From Crossiella sp. S99.2 (GTDB lineage: Bacteria > Actinomycetota > Actinomycetes > Mycobacteriales > Pseudonocardiaceae), in assembly GCF_023094165.1 (NCBI RefSeq), contig NZ_JALMDK010000002.1:124001-188000 (forward strand): a DNA stretch of 64,000 nucleotides, in the 5' to 3' direction. This document shows positions 55,236 to 63,573 of the stretch, piece after piece. The notes beneath the pieces were generated by a model, which was not told the DNA's origin, did no database searches, and saw only the letters and a program-made list of their open reading frames with translations. Each line of letters starts with the position of its first letter. The first letter of the stretch is position 1. The translations under genes were made by a program, and so were the position numbers.

Positions 55236-56416
55236 ACTGGGTCGACCTCCTGGTGGTGCTGCTGGCGATCGTGGCGGCGCTGTCCGGGGCCAGGCAGGGC
55301 GTGGTCATCGCCGCGCCCGCGATCCTGGGCGCGCTCGGCGGCGCGCTGCTCGGCCTGGTGCTGGCGCCGATCGTGGTCGCCCAGTTCACCAACGTCACCG
55401 TGCGGGTGGTGGTGCTGGTCGCGGTGATCGTGCTGCTCGCGGTGCTCGGCGAGACCCTGGGCGTGCTGATCGGCCGCCCGTTGCGGGAGAAGATCCACCG
55501 CTCCCGGATCGTCTGGCTGGACAACACCCTGGGCGCGGTCGTGCAGGGCGCGGTGGTCTTCGTGGTGGCCTGGCTGCTCGCGGTGCCGCTGACCTCGGTG
55601 GCCGGCCTGCCAGGGCTGTCCGGGGCGGTCAAGGGCTCGGCCGTGCTGGGCACCGTGGACGAGGTCATGCCGCAGGCGGGCAAGGACCTCTCCGGCGAAC
55701 TGCGCAGACTGCTCAACGTCTCCGGCTTCCCGACCCTGCTCGACCCGTTCAGCTCCACCCCGCGCACCGACGTCGGCCCGGCCGACGGCACCCTGGCCAA
55801 CAGCCCGATCGCCAAGGAGGTGCAGGCCAGCGTGCTCAAGGTGCGGGCCCAGGCATCCTCCTGCTCGCGGGCGCTGGAGGGCACCGGGTTCGTCATCTCC
55901 CGCGGCCGGGTGATGACCAACGCGCACGTGGTGGCCGGCGCGGACACGGTGGCCGTGGAGGTCGGCCGCGGGCAGTTCGACGCGACCGTGGTGCTCTACG
56001 ACCCGCAGACCGACGTGGCCGTGCTGGACGTGCCCGACCTGACCGCCGCCGCGCTGCCCTTCGCCCCCGCCGACGCCAAATCCGGCCAGGACGGCATCGT
56101 GCTCGGCTACCCGCTGGACGGCCCCTACACCGCCACCGCGGCCCGGATCCGGGACCGGATCCAGCTGCGCGGCCCGGACATCTACGAGTCCCGCACCGTC
56201 ACCAGGGACGTCTACACCGTGCGCGGCACCGTGCGCAGCGGCAACTCCGGCGGCCCGCTGGTCGACCCGCAGGGCCGGGTCATCGGCGTGGTCTTCGGCG
56301 CCGCAGTGGACGACCAGGAGACCGGCTTCGTGCTCACCGCGGCCGAGGTCGCCGCCGAGGTCAAGGACGCGCCGAAACTCACCCGGCGGGTCTCCACCGG
56401 GGCCTGCGCGCGCTGA
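55232..56416 (+). CDS. marP: Periplasmic serine protease MarP
   Basis: The 394-residue protein has four N-terminal membrane helices (CvpA-like domain, residues 1-125) and a chymotrypsin-fold protease domain outside. The triad is His232 (TNAHVVAG), Asp261 (TDVAVLDV) and Ser339 (GNSGGPL). Cys211 and Cys392 match the redox-sensitive disulfide of M. tuberculosis MarP (Cys214-Cys395; His235, Asp264, Ser343). MarP maintains cytosolic pH under acid and cleaves the RipA hydrolase there. GTG 55232 overlaps the Nudix stop. The last gene of the nth operon. Confidence 0.94.
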   Translation: MNWVDLLVVLLAIVAALSGARQGVVIAAPAILGALGGALLGLVLAPIVVAQFTNVTVRVVVLVAVIVLLAVLGETLGVLIGRPLREKIHRSRIVWLDNTLGAVVQGAVVFVVAWLLAVPLTSVAGLPGLSGAVKGSAVLGTVDEVMPQAGKDLSGELRRLLNVSGFPTLLDPFSSTPRTDVGPADGTLANSPIAKEVQASVLKVRAQASSCSRALEGTGFVISRGRVMTNAHVVAGADTVAVEVGRGQFDATVVLYDPQTDVAVLDVPDLTAAALPFAPADAKSGQDGIVLGYPLDGPYTATAARIRDRIQLRGPDIYESRTVTRDVYTVRGTVRSGNSGGPLVDPQGRVIGVVFGAAVDDQETGFVLTAAEVAAEVKDAPKLTRRVSTGACAR

Positions 56417-56920
56417 TCAGGCGGACTGCTGCTCCGCGTCGCCGGTGTGGCGGCGGGGCAGCACCTTGCCGGTGTCCTTGAGCGTCTCGATGGTCCGCTT
56501 CGGGCCGCGGATGGCGCGCACCCTGCGGTAGCCGAGGAACCCGAGCAGCCCGGCCGAAACCAGCATCAGCACGAACACGATGCCGAAGCCGCCCCAGCGC
56601 GGCAGCCACACCGAGAGCAGCTCGCCGAGGGTGAAGAACAGGAAGAACATGCTGAAGGCGAGCACGGCCAGGGCGAGGATGAAGTAGACACTGCCCTTGA
56701 CGCCCTTCTTCACCTCCGTGCCCAGCTCGGCCTTGGCGAGTTCAAGCTCGCTGCGGATCAGCGTGGACAGGTGGGTGGTCGCCTCGCGGACCAGGCCGCC
56801 GATCGACTGCTCACCTGGCGCGGCCTCGAAGTCCGACAGCGGGATGGACGGGACGGGCGGCAGCCCGGCGCCGTCGGGGCTGCCGCTGGCGTTGTGCTGG
56901 GCGCGGGTCACGCCCGACAT
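56417..56920 (-). CDS. Actinobacterial holin-X-like membrane protein (Rv3669-like)
   Basis: The 167-residue protein has a polar N-terminal half with GGLVREATTHLSTLIRSELELAKAEL, an amphipathic helix, then two membrane helices (SVYFILALAVLAFSMFFLFF and FGIVFVLMLVSAGLLGFLGY) and a basic tail. The fold is called phage holin superfamily III by databases, but this is a chromosomal housekeeping family. Role unknown. It abuts marP tail to tail and lies where Rv3669 does. Confidence 0.82.
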   Translation of the reverse strand: MSGVTRAQHNASGSPDGAGLPPVPSIPLSDFEAAPGEQSIGGLVREATTHLSTLIRSELELAKAELGTEVKKGVKGSVYFILALAVLAFSMFFLFFTLGELLSVWLPRWGGFGIVFVLMLVSAGLLGFLGYRRVRAIRGPKRTIETLKDTGKVLPRRHTGDAEQQSA

Positions 56921-56936
56921 CGTGCCATGCAGCGGA

Positions 56937-58145
56937 TCAGTCCACAGTTTCCGTGTCCCGGTGCGCCCTGCTTCGGCGCAGCAACATCAACGCGGCCAGC
57001 AACGCGGCCACCGCGGAGGCCACCAGCACCGCCGCCTTGGCCACCTCGGCCTCCCCGGCGGGCAGCGCCAGTTCGGCGATGAGCAGGCTGACGGTGAACC
57101 CGACGCCGCCGAGCATGGCCACCGCGGCCATGTCCCGCCAGCTCAGCTCCGCCGGTTTACTGGCCAGCCCCAGCTTCACCGCGAGGTAGGAGAAACCGAA
57201 GATGCCCAGCAGTTTCCCGGCCAGCAGCCCGGCGATCACCGCCAGCGCGATCGGGTCCTGGGTGAGCATCCGCAGCGCGTCCGCGCCGATCGGCACCCCG
57301 GCGGCGAACAGCGCGAACACCGGCACCGCGAACCCGGCCGAATAGGGCTGCAACCGGTGCTCCAGCCGCAGTGCCGGGGCCTCCCGCTCGTACGGGTCCG
57401 GCCGCACCCTGGTCAGCAGGCCCAGCGCCACCCCGGCGATGGTGGCGTGGATGCCGGAGGCGTGCACCGCGTACCAGGTCAGCAGCCCGATCGGCACGTA
57501 CAGCCAGGAGCTGCGGATCCGCTTGTGCTGCAGGTACCAGTACAGCGCGCACAGCAGGATCGCCGCGCCGAAGGCGAGCAGGCTGAACTTGGCGGTGAAG
57601 GCGACCGCGATCACCGCGATGGCGCCCAGATCGTCCACCACGGCCAGGCTGAGCAGGAAGATCCGCGCGCTGCTCGGCATGCCGGAGCCGGTCAGCGCGA
57701 GCACCCCGAGCGCGAAGGCGATGTCGGTGGCCACCGGGATCGCCCAGGCGCCCTGCGCGCCGGGGGTGCCGGCGGAGACCGCCAGCGCGACCATGGCGGG
57801 CACCATCATGCCGCCCATCGCGGCGATCACCGGCAGCAGCGCCGAGCGCACCTCGGCCAGCTCACCGACCACCAGTTCGCGTTTCAGCTCCAGGCCGACC
57901 ACGAAGAAGAACAGCGCGAGCAGCCCGTCCTTGGCCCATTCGCCCACGGTCAGCTTCAGGTGCAGGGCGTCCAGGCCGATCGGGAAATCGCGCAGCGCCC
58001 GGAAGGAATCGCCCCACGGCGAGTTGGCCCAGAGCAGGGCGATGGCGGTGGCGGCCAGCAGCACAAAACCACCGACGGTCTCGGTGCGCAGATAGCGGGC
58101 GAACTCGGCGGCGGCGGCCTTGGGGCGGCGGAGGCGAGCGTGCAC
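56937..58145 (-). CDS. nhaA: Na+/H+ antiporter NhaA
   Basis: The 402-residue antiporter starts at GTG 58145 after AGGGAG. About 12 membrane segments. VVDDLGAIAVIA holds the paired Asp that bind Na+ and protons (Asp163/Asp164 of E. coli). FFVVGLELKRELVVGEL and GLLTRVRPDPYEREAPA are typical. Expels Na+ at high pH using the proton gradient. It is not part of the mycobacterial block. Confidence 0.95.
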   Translation of the reverse strand: MHARLRRPKAAAAEFARYLRTETVGGFVLLAATAIALLWANSPWGDSFRALRDFPIGLDALHLKLTVGEWAKDGLLALFFFVVGLELKRELVVGELAEVRSALLPVIAAMGGMMVPAMVALAVSAGTPGAQGAWAIPVATDIAFALGVLALTGSGMPSSARIFLLSLAVVDDLGAIAVIAVAFTAKFSLLAFGAAILLCALYWYLQHKRIRSSWLYVPIGLLTWYAVHASGIHATIAGVALGLLTRVRPDPYEREAPALRLEHRLQPYSAGFAVPVFALFAAGVPIGADALRMLTQDPIALAVIAGLLAGKLLGIFGFSYLAVKLGLASKPAELSWRDMAAVAMLGGVGFTVSLLIAELALPAGEAEVAKAAVLVASAVAALLAALMLLRRSRAHRDTETVD

Positions 58146-58308
58146 GGGCGGCTCCCTGAAGGGTCGGCTGTAACAGTCGCCGACCAGACTTCCCGGCACA
58201 CCCTGATGCGACCTTAACGCCTCAACCGGGCGAAATATAGGTGCTTAGCACAACGAAGTGACGGAAAGCACCAGGACAGCGCCGGTGCGGGCTGCCTAGG
58301 TTCGAATC

Positions 58309-59112
58309 GTGCCCGCCGCCGAGCCCACCGCGCCCGAACGGCCGCACGCGCTGCGGCTGATGCTCATCGGACTGGCCGCCGGCGTGCTGGCCGGACTCTT
58401 CGGCGTGGGCGGCGGCATCGTGATCGTGCCCGCGCTGACCGCGCTGTGCGGCCGGAACCAGCGGCAGGCGGTGGGCACCTCGGTGATGGCCATCGGCCCG
58501 CTGGCCATCGCAGGCATGGTCGGCTACCTCTACGCCGGCGAGGTCGACGTCTACATCGCGGTCCCGCTGGCCCTGGGCACCATGATCGGCGCCTGGCTGG
58601 GCGCGGCGCTGCTGGACCGGGTGCCGCTGGCCCTGCTGCGCTGGCTGTACGCGGTGCTGGCGCTGGCCACCGCGATCCGCTTCCTGACCGTGCCCGGCGT
58701 GTTCAGCGGCCCGGTGGAACACGATCTGCTCGCGCTCTCGCTGCTGATCCCGGTCGGCGTGCCCATCGGCGTGCTGGCCGGGCTGACCGGTATCGGCGGC
58801 AGCACCGCGATGGTCCCGGTGATGCAGCTGGGCTACGGCGTCGGCGCGGCCATGGCCAAGGGCACCTCGCTGCTGGTGGTGCTGCCCTCCTCGGTGCTGG
58901 GCGCCTGGCGCAACGCGCGCAACGGCAACGGCTCGCTGCGGGACGCGGCCTGGATCGGCGGCGCGGGCGCGCTCACCGCGATCGGCACCAGCTTCCTGTC
59001 CGTGGCTCTGGACCCCCGGCTGTCCGATCTGCTCTTCGGTGGACTGCTGGTTCTGGTTTCGATTCGGACAGTTTGGCCGGATATCCGACGGAAAGGCACT
59101 CGTTCGGGCTAG
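58309..59112 (+). CDS. TauE/SafE family sulfite or anion exporter
   Basis: The 267-residue protein from GTG 58309 has about eight membrane helices. The duplicated glycine motif occurs as LAGLFGVGGGIVIVPALTAL near the start and LAGLTGIGGSTAMVPVMQL in the second half, as in the family. Members export sulfite, sulfoacetate or other organic anions. The 163-base gap before it has no other gene. Confidence 0.88.
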   Translation: MPAAEPTAPERPHALRLMLIGLAAGVLAGLFGVGGGIVIVPALTALCGRNQRQAVGTSVMAIGPLAIAGMVGYLYAGEVDVYIAVPLALGTMIGAWLGAALLDRVPLALLRWLYAVLALATAIRFLTVPGVFSGPVEHDLLALSLLIPVGVPIGVLAGLTGIGGSTAMVPVMQLGYGVGAAMAKGTSLLVVLPSSVLGAWRNARNGNGSLRDAAWIGGAGALTAIGTSFLSVALDPRLSDLLFGGLLVLVSIRTVWPDIRRKGTRSG

Positions 59113-59204
59113 CCTGCGCGGCTGGTGGGAGTCAGTGGAACGGATGGGCGGTCCGGTGCGTCGACTCCTTCGACCGGGCGAGCGAGTGACTGGGGAAGAC
59201 CGAG

Positions 59205-59897
59205 ATGAAGAGCATTGTCCGCTGGGTGGTCGTGGCCGGGATCGGTCTGGTGATGCTGATCATCGGCATCAGCAACATGAACGCCACCGAGGTCAAGTGC
59301 GGTAGCCAGGTGATGAAGCCGGGCGACTCCTGCACCAGCACGGCCCGGCGCAGCCGCACCACGACCACCAGGACCTACGCCGAACAGCGGGACTCCGACC
59401 GGACCTTCGGCCTGGTCATGACCATCATCGGGCCGATCCTCCTCCTCGGCGGCGGTCTGATGACGGTGCTCACGGTCACCAAGAACAACCGGATCAAGGC
59501 CGCCGCGGCCGCCGGTGGCGGTTACCCGCAGCCGGGCCAGGGCGGCTACCCGCAGCCTGACCAGCAGTACCCCGGCCAGGACCCGCAGGGTTACCCGCAG
59601 CCCGGTCAGCAGCAGTACCCCGGCCAGCCGCAGCAGGGTTTCCCGCAGACCGGGCCGCAGCCGCAGCAGGGCTACCCCCAGCCGGGCCAGCAGCAGCCGG
59701 GCTACCCGCCCACCGGCCCGCAGCCCCAGCCCGGTTACCCGCAGCAGCAGCCGCAGTGGGGCCAGCCGCAGCCCGGGTACCAGCAGCCCGGTCAGTACCC
59801 GCCGCCCGGCCCGCAGGCGCCGCCCGCCTATCAGCAGCCGCAGCCCGGCCAGTACCCGCCCGGCTACCAGCCGCCCGCGCCGTACCAGTCGTCCTGA
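59205..59897 (+). CDS. Membrane protein with Pro/Gln/Gly/Tyr-rich tail
   Basis: The 230-residue protein has two membrane helices ([18 protein letters not shown] and [20 protein letters not shown]) around a short loop with two Cys and Thr/Arg-rich [14 protein letters not shown] tail of about 120 residues follows, built almost only of Pro, Gln, Gly, Tyr with YPQPGQ-like units. The tail resembles DUF4190-type and low-complexity signalling tails. Function unknown. ATG 59205; a strong terminator follows. Confidence 0.75.
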   Translation: MKSIVRWVVVAGIGLVMLIIGISNMNATEVKCGSQVMKPGDSCTSTARRSRTTTTRTYAEQRDSDRTFGLVMTIIGPILLLGGGLMTVLTVTKNNRIKAAAAAGGGYPQPGQGGYPQPDQQYPGQDPQGYPQPGQQQYPGQPQQGFPQTGPQPQQGYPQPGQQQPGYPPTGPQPQPGYPQQQPQWGQPQPGYQQPGQYPPPGPQAPPAYQQPQPGQYPPGYQPPAPYQSS

Positions 59898-59903
59898 CCT
59901 ACG

Positions 59904-59942
59904 CGAAGGCGCCGTTCCCCAGCCAGGGGAACGGCGCCTTCG
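59904..59942. terminator. Terminator between the tail protein and acs genes
   Basis: A perfect 17-bp stem (59904-59920 with 59926-59942) with loop AGCCA. It can end transcription from either side. Confidence 0.85.
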
Positions 59943-59951
59943 GCGTTGTGC

Positions 59952-61943
59952 TCAGTCCTCGCTGGCCGAGCCCTTCTGCAGGCCCGCGCTGATCAGGTTC
60001 ATCACCGTGGAGTCCGCGAGCGTGGTGACGTCGCCGACCTGCCGGTTCTCCGCGACATCGCGCAGCAGCCGGCGCATGATCTTGCCGGAGCGGGTCTTGG
60101 GCAGCTCGGGCACGACCATGATCTGCCGCGGCTTGGCGATCGGGCCGATCTCCTTGGCCACGTGGTTGCGCAGCGCCTGCACCGCGGCGTCCCCGCCGTC
60201 CACCGCGTCCCCGCGCAGGATCACGAAGGCCACGATGCCCTGGCCGGTGGTCGGATCCGCCGCGCCGACCACCGCGGCCTCGGCCACGGTCGGGTGCGAG
60301 ACCAGCGCCGATTCCACCTCGGTGGTGGAGATCCGGTGCCCGGAGACGTTCATGACATCGTCCACCCGGCCGAGCAGCCAGATCGCGCCGTCGGTGTCGT
60401 ACTTGGCGCCGTCCCCGGCGAAGTAGAAGCCCTGGGACTCAAACCGCGACCAGTAGGTCTCCCGGAACCGGGCCTCATCACCCCAGATCCCGCGCAGCAT
60501 GGACGGCCACGGCTGGTCCAGCACCAGGTAACCGCCGCCGCCCTTGCCGACCTTGGCACCTGCCTCGTCGACCACCTTGGCGCCGATACCGGGCAGCGGG
60601 CCCATCGCCGAACCCGGCTTGGTGCTGGTCACCCCGGGCAGCGGGGAGATCATGATCGCGCCGGTCTCGGTCTGCCACCAGGTGTCCACGATCGGCGTCC
60701 GGTTGGCGCCCACGTGCTCCCGGTACCACATCCAGGCCTCGGGGTTGATCGGCTCGCCGACGCTGCCCAGCACCCGCAGCGAGGACAGGTCGTACTTGGC
60801 CGGGATGTCCGCGCCCCACTTCATGAAGGTGCGGATCAGCGTCGGGGCGGTGTAGTAGATCGACACCCCGTACTTCTGGATGATCTCCCAGTGCCGACCC
60901 TCGTGCGGGGTGTTCGGCGTGCCCTCGTAGACCACCTGGGTCGCCCGGTTGGCCAGCGGCCCGTAGACGATGTAGGAGTGCCCGGTCACCCAGCCGATGT
61001 CCGCGGTGCACCAGTAGACATCGGTCTCCGGCTTGAGGTCGAAGACGTTGCGGTGGGTGTAGGCGGCCTGGGTGAGGTAGCCGCCGGAGGTGTGCAGGAT
61101 GCCCTTGGGCTTACCGGTGGTGCCCGAGGTGTAGAGGATGTAGAGCGGGTGCTCGGCGTCGAATGCCTCGGCGGTGTGCTCGGTGGACTGGGCGTCCACC
61201 AGCTCGTGCCACCACAGGTCCCGGCCGTCGGTCCAGTCGATCTCGGAGGAGGTGCGGCGCACCACCAGCACGTGCTCCACGCTGGGGTTGCTGGCCACCG
61301 CCTCGTCCACCGCGGGCTTGAGCGCGGCCGGGTTGCCCCGCCGGTACTGGCCGTCGGTGGTGATCACCAGGCGGGCCGAGGCGTCCTCGATCCGGGAGCG
61401 CAGCGCCTCGGCGGAGAAACCGGCGAAGACCACGCTGTGCGGCAGCCCGAGCCGCGCGCAGGCCAGCATGGAGAAGATCGCCTCGGGCACCATCGGCATG
61501 TAGATGGCCACCCGGTCGCCGGCGACCAGGCCGAGCGAGGTCAGCGCGTTGGCCGCCTTGCTGACCTCGTCCTGCAGGGTGGCGTAGGTGATGGTCCGGG
61601 TGTCGCCGGGCTCGCCCTCCCAGTGGATGGCGACCTGCTCGCCGTGCCCGGAGGCCACGTGCCGGTCGACACAGTTGTAGGCGACGTTGAGCTTGCCGCC
61701 GAGGAACCACTTCGCGAACGGGGCGTCGGTCCAGTCCAGGACCTGGGTGAACGGCGTGTGCCAGTGGAGCTGTTCGGCCTGTTCGGCCCAGAACGCCTCC
61801 CGGTCCGCCGCCGCCTGCTCGTACAGGGCGGGCTTGGCGTTGGCCTGGGCGGCGAACTCCGCGCTGGGCGGGAACGTCCTGCTCTCGGTGAGCAGGTTGT
61901 CCAAGGTGTTGCTCGATCCGGCGTCGCCACTAGGCGGGGTCAT
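59952..61943 (-). CDS. acs: Acetyl-CoA synthetase
   Basis: The 663-residue enzyme activates acetate with ATP and CoA. ATG 61943 follows AGGGAGGG. YILYTSGTTGKPKGILHTSG is the P-loop, WWQTETG and YFAGDGAKYD the A5-A7 motifs. Lys621 in TRSGKIMRR is the residue acetylated to switch off the enzyme in other bacteria. A protein acetyltransferase of the Crp-linked PatA type is not adjacent; the GNAT gene nearby is a different subfamily. Corresponds to Rv3667. Confidence 0.97.
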   Translation of the reverse strand: MTPPSGDAGSSNTLDNLLTESRTFPPSAEFAAQANAKPALYEQAAADREAFWAEQAEQLHWHTPFTQVLDWTDAPFAKWFLGGKLNVAYNCVDRHVASGHGEQVAIHWEGEPGDTRTITYATLQDEVSKAANALTSLGLVAGDRVAIYMPMVPEAIFSMLACARLGLPHSVVFAGFSAEALRSRIEDASARLVITTDGQYRRGNPAALKPAVDEAVASNPSVEHVLVVRRTSSEIDWTDGRDLWWHELVDAQSTEHTAEAFDAEHPLYILYTSGTTGKPKGILHTSGGYLTQAAYTHRNVFDLKPETDVYWCTADIGWVTGHSYIVYGPLANRATQVVYEGTPNTPHEGRHWEIIQKYGVSIYYTAPTLIRTFMKWGADIPAKYDLSSLRVLGSVGEPINPEAWMWYREHVGANRTPIVDTWWQTETGAIMISPLPGVTSTKPGSAMGPLPGIGAKVVDEAGAKVGKGGGGYLVLDQPWPSMLRGIWGDEARFRETYWSRFESQGFYFAGDGAKYDTDGAIWLLGRVDDVMNVSGHRISTTEVESALVSHPTVAEAAVVGAADPTTGQGIVAFVILRGDAVDGGDAAVQALRNHVAKEIGPIAKPRQIMVVPELPKTRSGKIMRRLLRDVAENRQVGDVTTLADSTVMNLISAGLQKGSASED

Positions 61944-62073
61944 CGCGTGCGCCCTCCCTGCATCGTCGGTGGTGGCTGCGGGGCAACGGTAGTGCGATCC
62001 GTCACCCGCGAGTAGACCTCCCCCCTCAAAGGTATAGACCACTTCAGCCATGCTCACCCGATGGAGTGGCTTG

Positions 62074-62688
62074 TCAGACGGTTGCGGGGGAGTTCGCCAG
62101 CCGCTGGCGCAACGCCGTGCGCACGGCAGGCCACTCTCCGGCGAGCATCGAGTACAGCACCGTGTCGCGCAAGGTCCCGTCCGGCCGGATCCGGTGGTGT
62201 CTAAGGATTCCCTCCCGCTGTGCGCCGAGGCGCTCGATCGCGCGCTGGGAGCGTTCGTTGCGGATGTCGGTGTGCCACACCACTCGCAGCGCGTCCAGCT
62301 GCTCGAAGGCCCGGCCCAGCAACAGCAGCTTGGACTCGGTGTTGAGCGCGGTGCGCTGCCAGGGCGTGCCGATCCAGGTGTGCCCGATGGCCAGCGCCCG
62401 CTGCGCGGGGACGATCTCGTAGTAGGAGGTGACCCCGGCGACCGCGCCGGTGGCCACCTCGACCTGGGCGTAGACCAGGCGATCGCCGTCGGCCTGTGCG
62501 GCCAGGTGATCCTGGACGAAAGTACTGGTGCCAGCCAGGTCGCTGGGCCAGTGCGCGGACAGGTGCGTCCACACCGAGGGGTCGCGTCCCGCGGCGTGCA
62601 GACCGGCCACGTGGCCGGGGGTCAGGGGTTCCAGGCGCACGTGCTCGCCGGTCAGGGTCGGTTGGCGCCACCAGTCGATGTTGTCCAC
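62074..62688 (-). CDS. GNAT-family N-acetyltransferase
   Basis: The 204-residue RimJ/RimL-type acetyltransferase has LTGEHVRLEPLTPGHVAGL at the start, SYYEIVPAQRALAIGHTWIG, then LLLLGRAFEQLDALRVVWHT and NERSQRAIERLGAQREGILR with the acetyl-CoA-binding helix. RimJ/L types modify N-terminal or small-molecule amines. It is 130 bases upstream of acs on the same strand, and might be co-transcribed with it. Confidence 0.88.
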   Translation of the reverse strand: MDNIDWWRQPTLTGEHVRLEPLTPGHVAGLHAAGRDPSVWTHLSAHWPSDLAGTSTFVQDHLAAQADGDRLVYAQVEVATGAVAGVTSYYEIVPAQRALAIGHTWIGTPWQRTALNTESKLLLLGRAFEQLDALRVVWHTDIRNERSQRAIERLGAQREGILRHHRIRPDGTLRDTVLYSMLAGEWPAVRTALRQRLANSPATV

Positions 62689-62792
62689 GCAACCGACGGT
62701 AGAAGCCGACAGTGGCCTGTTAAACGGCCACCGGGGAGCGAATCCAGCAGGCCAATCCTGACTGTCGGCTCAGCCGGGTACGCTCCGCCGTC

Positions 62793-63548
62793 GTGAGTCC
62801 GCTCGCCACCGATCCGTTGCGTCCGTTGCTCGAACTGCCCGGTGTGGCCGAGGCGGTGGAGACAGCGCGGTTCGCCATCGCCGAGGTGCACCGGCATCCG
62901 ACCAACCGGCGGGGCTGGCCGACCACGGCCGCCGAAGCCTCCGTGCGCGCGGCCAGGGCCTCGGCCGTGCTCGACGGCGGCAGCGCCGAGATCCCGGCCG
63001 CGGGCGAGGTGAGCGATCCGGTGCTGGCCGGTGCGCTGCGGGTGGCCGAATCGGTCGGCCTGCTGCTGACCACCTGGCAGCGCGCCCCGTTGCAGGCCCT
63101 GGCCCGGATGCACGTGCTGGCCGCCGCCGACCTGGTGCCCGGCGCGGACCCGGAACTGCTCGGCCGCCCCACCGCCGATCCGGCGGTGGCCGCCCGGCTG
63201 GACCTGCTGGCCCAGCTGGTGGCCGGGGGCAGCAAGGTGCCCGGCCCGGTGGTCGCCGCCGTGGTGCACGGCGAACTGCTCACCCTGGTGCCCTTCGCCC
63301 AGGCCAACGGCGTGATCGCGCGCGCGGCGGCCCGGCTCACCTGCATCGCCACCGGCCTGGATCTCAAGGGGCTCGGCGTGCCGGAGGTGTCCTGGATGCG
63401 GCACCCCGACGCCTACCTGAGCGCGGCCCGCGGTTTCGCCTCCGGCGAGCCCGACGGCGTGGCGAACTGGATCGTGCACTACTGCGCGTCCCTGGAGGCC
63501 GGCGCCAAGGAAGCGGTCTCGATCGCCGAGGCGGCCGCGGCGAACTGA
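62793..63548 (+). CDS. Fic-like protein with degenerate active-site motif
   Basis: This 251-residue helical protein contains LVPFAQANGVIARAAAR near residue 170. The Fic motif is HPFxxGNGRxxR; here the catalytic His is Val and the first Arg is absent, but PF, AN, G and the last Arg remain. FIC enzymes AMPylate or phosphorylate targets using His; loss suggests no such activity or a changed one. AAEASVRAARASAVLDGGSA at the N-terminus matches the Fic N-terminal helices. Related actinomycete proteins are often named oxidoreductase or Fic. Location next to murQ. Confidence 0.65.
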   Translation: MSPLATDPLRPLLELPGVAEAVETARFAIAEVHRHPTNRRGWPTTAAEASVRAARASAVLDGGSAEIPAAGEVSDPVLAGALRVAESVGLLLTTWQRAPLQALARMHVLAAADLVPGADPELLGRPTADPAVAARLDLLAQLVAGGSKVPGPVVAAVVHGELLTLVPFAQANGVIARAAARLTCIATGLDLKGLGVPEVSWMRHPDAYLSAARGFASGEPDGVANWIVHYCASLEAGAKEAVSIAEAAAAN

Positions 63549-63573
63549 GCGTCCGCCACGGCCCCACGGTGAC

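Noticed and set aside
56417..56920. Prophage holin
   Set aside because: Only the family name suggests phage. No endolysin or phage genes adjoin and the locus matches chromosomal Rv3669.
61985..62010. Crp site in the acs leader
   Set aside because: GTGACGGATCGCAC has one core mismatch (G for T) and was not counted.
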